Assembly: GCF_015999265.1 (NCBI RefSeq)
Contig: NZ_JAEAGR010000013.1
Span: 1-64,000 of the forward strand
Direction of reading: 5' to 3'
Source of the DNA: Mobilitalea sibirica
GTDB taxonomy: Bacteria; Bacillota; Clostridia; Lachnospirales; Lachnospiraceae
DNA: 64,000 bases
Position 1 is the stretch's first letter, and every line of letters begins with the position of its first letter. The position numbers and the translations under genes are program-made. The notes under the pieces were generated by a model. The model had not been told where the DNA came from. It searched no databases and was given only the letters and a program-made list of their open reading frames with translations. This document shows, in pieces, positions 58,605-64,000 of this stretch.

Positions 58605-58763
58605 GCCTGTTCATGGACTGACAGAAACCAAATTAAATATTTTGTTGAATTAAAGGAATTATCCTTTTCAAATGATTGACAATAAAAACAATATAATATA
58701 ATATTTATAATATATAAAATAATAATTATCTGGTTATGTTGCGACCAAGGGAGAGATAACTTC

Positions 58764-59690
58764 ATGTATCATTTCATTGTTAACCCCAAATCAAGCTCCG
58801 GTAAAGGAATTCGTTTCTGGTGGGCAGTTAAAAGCGAGCTGGATCATAAAAACATAACATATAACGCTTACTTTACCCGGTATGTTGGACATGCTTCTGA
58901 AATTGCGGAGCAAATATGCAATAAAACCTTAGAAATAAAGAACATTGTTGTCTTAGGCGGAGACGGAACCTTAAATGAAGTAATCAATGGCATCCCTGAT
59001 TTTAACGATGTGCTTTTGGGTTATATTCCCTCCGGTTCCAGTAATGATTTAGCAAGAAGCCTAGGAATTTTAAAGGATCCATTAAAATCTCTTGAAAGAA
59101 TTTTAAAACCTACGAATTTTAAGTATTTAGATTTAGGTATAATAAACTTTATTGATACAGATCAGGCGCCTCGTAAATTTTGCTGTTCCAGTGGTATTGG
59201 ATATGATGCAAATGTCTGCATGGAGGTGCAACAATCTCCATTAAAAAAGAAACTCAATCGCTTTGGTGCAGGTAAATTCATTTATCTGGCAATTGCCATT
59301 AAACAACTGATTGGAATTAAGCATCTGGATGGAACCGTAATGGTTGACGGCATGAAAAAAGACACCTACAAAAACATTCTGTTAGTGTCCAATATGATCC
59401 ATAAGTACGAAGGTGGCGGACTTTTAATGGCACCGAATGCAGATCCCTCCGACGGAAAACTGAGCATCTGTTTGGTACATGGATTAAGCCGTGGTAAAAT
59501 TGCACTTCTACTGCCAACGATTCTTTTTGGTAAACATATCTACTTTAAAGGCGTGGAAGCCTTTCACTGTTCAGAGATCGAAATTAAAGCAAGCCAAACT
59601 TCCGCTGTTCATACAGACGGAGAAGTTCCGGCAGTCTGCTCCCATATTAAAGTAAGCTGTATTCCCGGGCAGATAAGGATGATATTATAA
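58764..59690 (+). CDS. Diacylglycerol kinase-family lipid kinase
   Basis: Phosphorylates a membrane lipid, probably diacylglycerol or an undecaprenol-like or sphingosine-type lipid. The 308-residue protein has NPKSSSGKG near residue 8, the nucleotide-binding VLGGDGTLNEVINGI near 74 and GYIPSGSSNDLAR near 96; the C-terminal lobe contains HTDGE. It belongs to the DagK/YegS family, about the standard length. GGGAGAGATAACTTC precedes the ATG. It is 14 bp before a VanZ-like gene, so both are likely co-transcribed. Confidence 0.92.
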   Translation: MYHFIVNPKSSSGKGIRFWWAVKSELDHKNITYNAYFTRYVGHASEIAEQICNKTLEIKNIVVLGGDGTLNEVINGIPDFNDVLLGYIPSGSSNDLARSLGILKDPLKSLERILKPTNFKYLDLGIINFIDTDQAPRKFCCSSGIGYDANVCMEVQQSPLKKKLNRFGAGKFIYLAIAIKQLIGIKHLDGTVMVDGMKKDTYKNILLVSNMIHKYEGGGLLMAPNADPSDGKLSICLVHGLSRGKIALLLPTILFGKHIYFKGVEAFHCSEIEIKASQTSAVHTDGEVPAVCSHIKVSCIPGQIRMIL

Positions 59691-59704
59691 AGAAAGCTGG
59701 TGAA

Positions 59705-60589
59705 ATGATGCAAAGACGTTCCTATACCGGAATATCTTCATTAATCGTATTTTTAAGTATCATAACAATCCTAGTACAGTTTGCGGCATATTACTTCTTT
59801 GCATCCGTTTATCTGTTTCTGGGTATTTCCTGTTTGATATCAATCATATGTATTCATATCTTGATTGAGCAATCCCTTACTTATGAATCAAGTTTTATCT
59901 ATTCTGTTTTAACTGTATTTATTAGTTTGATTATAACTGTATTAACTTATTATGGAAAAGATCAAAGTTTTATTCCTTATACTATCTATCTATTCGGTAT
60001 TGTAGCGGTTAATTGGTTTATTCCTACCATCCATTGTTTCTTTCGTAATATGCTTGATTATGGATCAAGAATAGAAGGCTTTCATCATTTTTATCGTAAT
60101 AACAGTATTATCTTACTATTATTTTATATAGGAATTATGATTTACGGATACTTTACTGATGGGTCATTTCCCTGGGCTTATCCATATGTGGTTGAAGATA
60201 TAAATTTCACTCCATTCATGTCTGTATCTTCACTCATTGAAGATTATCTTAATGATTTAATTCCTATAAAGGATATTATCACATATTTACTTAGCCGTAT
60301 TTTATTATATGTCCCTTATGGATTTTATATCATACTGGTACTACGCAGACGTTCTCGTATCCTTAGAGCCCTCTCTTTATTATTCGTCCCACTGGCTCTT
60401 GAAGTAGTACAATACTTTTTATTTGAAGCTCGTACCGATATTGATGACGTAATTTTTGCAGTAATTGGTGGTATCGTCGGTGCATTATGGTTCCATCTGA
60501 CCAATCAATTTTTTAAGGCTGTATCCGGCAAGAATTTTCTCGCTAAAGAATCAGATTTTAGATATTCGAATAGCTCCTTACATTTTTAA
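59705..60589 (+). CDS. VanZ-like membrane protein
   Basis: A 294-residue protein with an extra N-terminal part of four or five membrane segments and a VanZ-like C-terminal domain from about residue 150: NFTPF, LLYVPYGFYIILVLRR, PLALEVVQYFLFEARTDIDD and VIGGIVGALW are the family landmarks. VanZ proteins are linked to lipid II-binding drug tolerance; here the lipid kinase upstream suggests an envelope role. Starts at 59705 behind GAAAGCTGGTGAA; a terminator follows. Confidence 0.85.
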   Translation: MMQRRSYTGISSLIVFLSIITILVQFAAYYFFASVYLFLGISCLISIICIHILIEQSLTYESSFIYSVLTVFISLIITVLTYYGKDQSFIPYTIYLFGIVAVNWFIPTIHCFFRNMLDYGSRIEGFHHFYRNNSIILLLFYIGIMIYGYFTDGSFPWAYPYVVEDINFTPFMSVSSLIEDYLNDLIPIKDIITYLLSRILLYVPYGFYIILVLRRRSRILRALSLLFVPLALEVVQYFLFEARTDIDDVIFAVIGGIVGALWFHLTNQFFKAVSGKNFLAKESDFRYSNSSLHF

Positions 60590-60616
60590 AGTTGTCATAT
60601 CACAAGACAATAAGTA

Positions 60617-60652
60617 ACGGCACCCTTGTTTTGATACAAGTGTGCCGTTTTT
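60617..60652 (+). terminator. Terminator after the VanZ-like gene
   Basis: ACGGCAC..CTTGT pairs with ACAAG.GTGCCGT, with one bulge, then TTTTT. Between the convergent VanZ-like and helicase genes. Confidence 0.85.
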
Positions 60653-60680
60653 ATAAATTGTAAAATATGATATTTCTTAT

Positions 60681-63110
60681 TCATTTACTCTTATGCTTCC
60701 CCGTCACTCTCTCCCAAAATTCAGATAAAGTACTAGGCATAGTTGTCTGATTAACACATAGGTTCGGGAACCATTCCCTTGGAAACAAATTAATATATTG
60801 TTGCTGGGTAAATCTTTCATCTAATAGAAGTATCGCTCCACGGTCCTCCTTAGTCCGTATAACTCGTCCTGCGGATTGGAGGACTTTATTCATACCCTGA
60901 TACAGATATGCATAGTCAAAACCCTTACCGTTCTTTTCATCAAAATATCCTCGAAACAGCTCTCTCTCATTACATACCATTGGTAATCCGGTACCTACAA
61001 TCACAGCACCAATCAGACGATTACTTTTTAGATCAATCCCTTCACTAAAGATGCCTCCCATGACGCAAAAGCCCACCCGGCTTATTTGAGGTTCTTCCAC
61101 AAACTCCTCTAAAAATAGTTCTCTCTCTGTCTCGGTCATACTGCTACTTTGTATCACCAAACCCTCAATTTCATCACCGGCTAGCTCTGCTATGGTCTGA
61201 AGCATCTGATAAGAGGGAAAGAATACCATATAATTCCCGGTTCTGGCCTTCGTGAAATCCTTAATATAACCAAGGATTTTCTTATACTCTCTTTCGTTTC
61301 TTCTGGTATATTTGGTACTTACATCAGCTCCGATTAAGATTAGACGGTTCTCTGGCAGAAACGAAGAAGGAGCATAGACCGCATAGTCATCTTTACTGCC
61401 TCCCAATTGTTCCATATAATACCCGATCGGAAGTAAGGTAGCCGAAAAAAGTACCGCACTTCTTCCTCTGATCAAACAATTATTTAAGTTTCTCGAAGGA
61501 TCCATACACTGCAATTTAATCCTGAATTGATCGCCTTCATCATAATCAGTATATATAGTATAATTATCATCATGTATCTCATGCATACCCAGAAAATGTC
61601 TGATATCCAGATAAAGCTTTAAAACTTCATCTTTCCCTTCGATAATTACATTCTCTTGTAAAAACACCTCATATTCAGCCATAAGCCCCATTAAATGCAT
61701 GCAAAAGCCATTAATATTATCCAGCACCTCAAATTCATCACAATCCCTGCGAAGCTTTAATAAATCATTATTACAATGATCCAGGTGCTTAGCCAGTTTC
61801 ATACTTTTATCTTTTATTAATCTCTTTACTTCCAGAAAACTGTCTTTATACAATACTGCGCTATACATCTCTCTTGCCCGCTCAACAAGATTGTGAGCCT
61901 CATCAATCAAAAATACATAATCGTTTTGCTTATCATTCATAAAAAATCTTCTTAAATAAACATTGGGATCAAATACATAATTATAATCACAGATAATAGC
62001 ATCTGCCCACAAACTTACATCTAAGCACATCTCAAAAGGACAGACACAATGCTTCGTAGCATAATCCTTAATCAGTTCTCTCGTAATATCATTTTCATTG
62101 GTAAGCAGATCATATACCGCGTCATTTACTCTATCAAAATAACCTTTTGCTCTAGGACAGGCTCCGGGATTGCAGTCCGGTTTATCTAAGATACAGATCT
62201 TTTCCTTCGCTGTAATTGTAACTACCTTCAGATGTAAACCATTATCCTGAAGAATTCGAAAGGTATCCTCGGCTACGGTCCTTGTAATTGTTTTCGCTGT
62301 AAGGTAGAATAGTTTTTCTACAATGCCCTCTCCCATGGCTTTTACCGAGGGAAATACAGTGGATATCGTTTTCCCAACTCCCGTAGGAGCTTCTATGAAA
62401 AGCTTCTTCTTACGCAGAATTGTCTTATATACTCCGGTTACCAGCTCCTTCTGTCCTTCTCTGTATGAGAAAGGAAAGTCCAACGTCTTAATTGCTTTTG
62501 TCCGTTTTTCATTCCACTTTAACTGCCAGACCGCCCATTTACCATATTCCTTTGTTAATTTCTCAAACCATATACTTAATTCCTCATAAGTAAAAGTTTC
62601 ATCAAAATATTTCAGATTCTCTGTTTCAATATTACAATAGGTAATTCGAATTCCTATCTTTGCATGGTCATATTTCGTAGCATAGATGTAAGCATAACAC
62701 ATTGCCTGTGCTCTATGAACCCCTATAGGTTCAGACAAATGTGATAATTCCCTATAGACTCCCTTGATTTCATCGATTATAATCTCAGGAGGATTTAGGT
62801 CTTTCTCCTCGAACAGCAATACAGAAAAGTCATCCCTTATCGTATTATTATTAATAACCCCATCTGCCCTACCTTCTACCGTAAGTTCAAAGGAGATATC
62901 ATCCCAAGTAACGGGTACTGTTATTATAAGCGGTACTTCTGCTGTATAATTAGGTCCCATCTGTTTTTGCAGCTTACGATGAATTCTACTTCCTGCCTGC
63001 ATTGAATCTGCATCGCTTCTAGCTCTGGTATTATCAAGATCACCGGAGCGAAGTATAAATTCAACCAGATTACGCACTGATATCTTAACATTCTTTGTTC
63101 TATCTAACAT
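60681..63110 (-). CDS. PD-(D/E)XK nuclease fused to DinG/XPD-type helicase
   Basis: An 809-residue DNA repair-type enzyme. Residues 1-190 form a Cas4/RecB-like nuclease: VEGRADGVI near 76, IIDEIKG near 110 (metal and catalytic Glu/Lys) and HRAQAMCYAYIYA near 128. The helicase follows: Walker A APTGVGKTI near 240, four cysteines for an Fe-S cluster (CILDKPDCNPGACPR, later HCVCPFEMC), DEAHNLVERA near 398, and a C-terminal part with RVGFCVMGGIFSEGIDLKS and QSAGRVIRTKEDRGAILL. This looks like a DinG relative that can unwind and cut. A MITE-like palindrome is just upstream of its start. Confidence 0.92.
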   Translation of the reverse strand: MLDRTKNVKISVRNLVEFILRSGDLDNTRARSDADSMQAGSRIHRKLQKQMGPNYTAEVPLIITVPVTWDDISFELTVEGRADGVINNNTIRDDFSVLLFEEKDLNPPEIIIDEIKGVYRELSHLSEPIGVHRAQAMCYAYIYATKYDHAKIGIRITYCNIETENLKYFDETFTYEELSIWFEKLTKEYGKWAVWQLKWNEKRTKAIKTLDFPFSYREGQKELVTGVYKTILRKKKLFIEAPTGVGKTISTVFPSVKAMGEGIVEKLFYLTAKTITRTVAEDTFRILQDNGLHLKVVTITAKEKICILDKPDCNPGACPRAKGYFDRVNDAVYDLLTNENDITRELIKDYATKHCVCPFEMCLDVSLWADAIICDYNYVFDPNVYLRRFFMNDKQNDYVFLIDEAHNLVERAREMYSAVLYKDSFLEVKRLIKDKSMKLAKHLDHCNNDLLKLRRDCDEFEVLDNINGFCMHLMGLMAEYEVFLQENVIIEGKDEVLKLYLDIRHFLGMHEIHDDNYTIYTDYDEGDQFRIKLQCMDPSRNLNNCLIRGRSAVLFSATLLPIGYYMEQLGGSKDDYAVYAPSSFLPENRLILIGADVSTKYTRRNEREYKKILGYIKDFTKARTGNYMVFFPSYQMLQTIAELAGDEIEGLVIQSSSMTETERELFLEEFVEEPQISRVGFCVMGGIFSEGIDLKSNRLIGAVIVGTGLPMVCNERELFRGYFDEKNGKGFDYAYLYQGMNKVLQSAGRVIRTKEDRGAILLLDERFTQQQYINLFPREWFPNLCVNQTTMPSTLSEFWERVTGKHKSK

Positions 63111-63133
63111 AGAAATCTCCCAAACATAAAAGC

Positions 63134-63321
63134 GGCTGTTTCAAAATAGTCAAACAGGGAATATGATTTCACCGTAATGCACTGTTTGACAGACATGTTG
63201 CTGATTTTGTAATGCCTAGTGCGAACAGAAATATTCGAACAAGGCCTACAAAATCGAAAATATGTCCTTCAATCTGTGTGTGAGGTAAATTATATTCCCA
63301 TTGATTATTTTGAAACAGCTC
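63134..63321. repeat. Long imperfect palindrome, MITE-like
   Basis: Nearly the entire 188 bp folds back on itself. Terminal arms are GGCTGTTTCAAAATA at 63134-63148 and TATTTTGAAACAGC at the other end; inner matches include GGGAATAT with ATATTCCC, GACAT with ATGTC, and TTTTGTA with TACAAAA. The centre is near 63228. No ORF is present. The shape fits a miniature inverted-repeat element or a non-autonomous insertion sequence remnant. The rest of 63111-63432 holds no gene. Confidence 0.8.
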
Positions 63322-63432
63322 CAAAATAATTATATTAATTATATCATAGCTCTATTCGACTGCCAAGCTATACAAAAGTAATACTTCATATATTATCAGA
63401 TGTATGAAAAACCCTATTTTAGAGTTGTTCAA

Positions 63433-64000
63433 TTAAAAAGAAAAGTAATCATCCTCTTCATCGAGCAGACCAAATTGATAGCTCTTTGTCCATTCATTTT
63501 TTGAACTTCTCTTTTCTTTCATTACGGGGCGTTTTGGCTTCTTTGGCTCTTCATCCTTATATTTCTTTTGCATCGCCTTTTTTTCCCGCTCTAATCTCTT
63601 AATTGTTTCGAATTTATCCGGTTGTTGTTCTTTTTCTTTATTCTGAGAGCTTTTTGTTCTTGTATCTCCTGTTCGGAAGTTTCTTGATCCTTTACCATCT
63701 GTATCTTCATCCTTATCAATAAAGACGCTTCTCTGAAACTCTTTGTTTTTCCAACCGGAGTTTTTATTCCGGCCCTCTCCCTGTTTACCCACATAAGAAA
63801 CAGTCTCTTTGTTCTTAGAATTATTTTCCGGTCGGAAGTTGCTTTCACTTGATTTATAGGTGTGTTTCGTATTATAACTATCTTTCGGCTTAAAGTTATC
63901 TCTGTATGTTTGATTCTCTCTTACTTTATAATTATCTTTGGTTTGATAATCGGTATTACTTTTAAGTTCAAACCTATAATCTGTTTTTATTTTGCTCTCA
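63433..64000 (-). CDS. C-terminal part of a charged repetitive protein (runs off the window)
   Basis: The frame is open from the right edge to a TGA/TAA near 63433, so only the last 188 or so residues are seen. It is rich in Asn, Lys, Asp, Tyr, with repeated motifs such as DNYKVRENQTYRDNFK and KDSYNTKHTYKSS, then a Lys/Glu-rich helical end KFETIKRLEREKKAMQKKY. No domain is recognised. The internal GTG at 63792 is not needed as a start. Confidence 0.6.
   Translation of the reverse strand, partial: ESKIKTDYRFELKSNTDYQTKDNYKVRENQTYRDNFKPKDSYNTKHTYKSSESNFRPENNSKNKETVSYVGKQGEGRNKNSGWKNKEFQRSVFIDKDEDTDGKGSRNFRTGDTRTKSSQNKEKEQQPDKFETIKRLEREKKAMQKKYKDEEPKKPKRPVMKEKRSSKNEWTKSYQFGLLDEEDDYFSF

Noticed and set aside
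58532-58765. Leftward ORF upstream of cotJA
   Set aside because: Overlaps the probable cotJ and lipid kinase promoter regions, no ribosome binding site, low-complexity composition.

Overview
The window is a low-GC, endospore-forming Clostridia chromosome, most like Lachnospiraceae (relatives of Lachnoclostridium or Anaerocolumna). Evidence: the spore-coat operon cotJABC, tryptophan T-box leaders, a THF riboswitch, a pyrophosphate-type phosphofructokinase, and AGGAGG-type ribosome binding sites throughout. The genus is an inference from general gene character; no search was run.

Host left arm (1-23.5 kb). The str operon rpsL-rpsG-fusA-tuf reads leftwards from a perfect consensus promoter. It is followed by a WYL regulator, a Trp T-box with a stand-alone TrpB-like tryptophan synthase, an MFS and a MATE transporter, a primary-type sigma factor, PlsC, an SH3/SleB wall hydrolase, PPi-type PFK, a MIF-like tautomerase, FolT under a THF riboswitch, and an ABC importer under a second Trp T-box. 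Both T-boxes carry a UGG specifier, so the importer is probably for tryptophan and forms a small regulon with the synthase.

Prophage (24.06-57.88 kb). A complete siphovirus-type prophage of about 33.8 kb lies inside cotJC. The 14-bp sequence GGTCCGCCAAATTG flanks it at 24059-24072 and 57868-57881. Joining the flanks through one copy restores an uninterrupted 202-residue CotJC frame. The first 32 codons sit next to cotJB at 57.9 kb and the remainder at 23.5-24.07 kb. Rightmost are a large serine recombinase (stop 20 bp from the attachment core), an ImmA-like protein and a repressor, read rightwards. Everything else except two small genes reads leftwards: Cro-like regulator, short leader genes, AbrB and BRO regulators, a recombination/replication module, a long run of tiny cysteine-rich genes, an ArpU-type late regulator, then packaging, HK97-type head, tail (with a -1 frameshift in the tail chaperone), tape measure, Dit, spike, Tal, holin and amidase. 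No clearly inactivated core phage gene was seen; one small early gene carries a frameshift.

The arrangement matches the class of developmentally excised elements that split spore genes (skin in sigK, SP-beta in spsM): intact recombinase, in-frame restoration of a mother-cell gene, and a weak sigma-E/K-like box upstream of the recombinase. Whether excision occurs during sporulation is not visible from sequence.

Host right arm (57.9-64 kb). The 5' fragment of cotJC with cotJB and cotJA, a diacylglycerol-kinase-family lipid kinase with a VanZ-like membrane protein, a PD-(D/E)XK nuclease fused to a DinG/XPD-type helicase, a long imperfect palindrome resembling a MITE, and the 3' end of a charged, repetitive protein that runs off the window.
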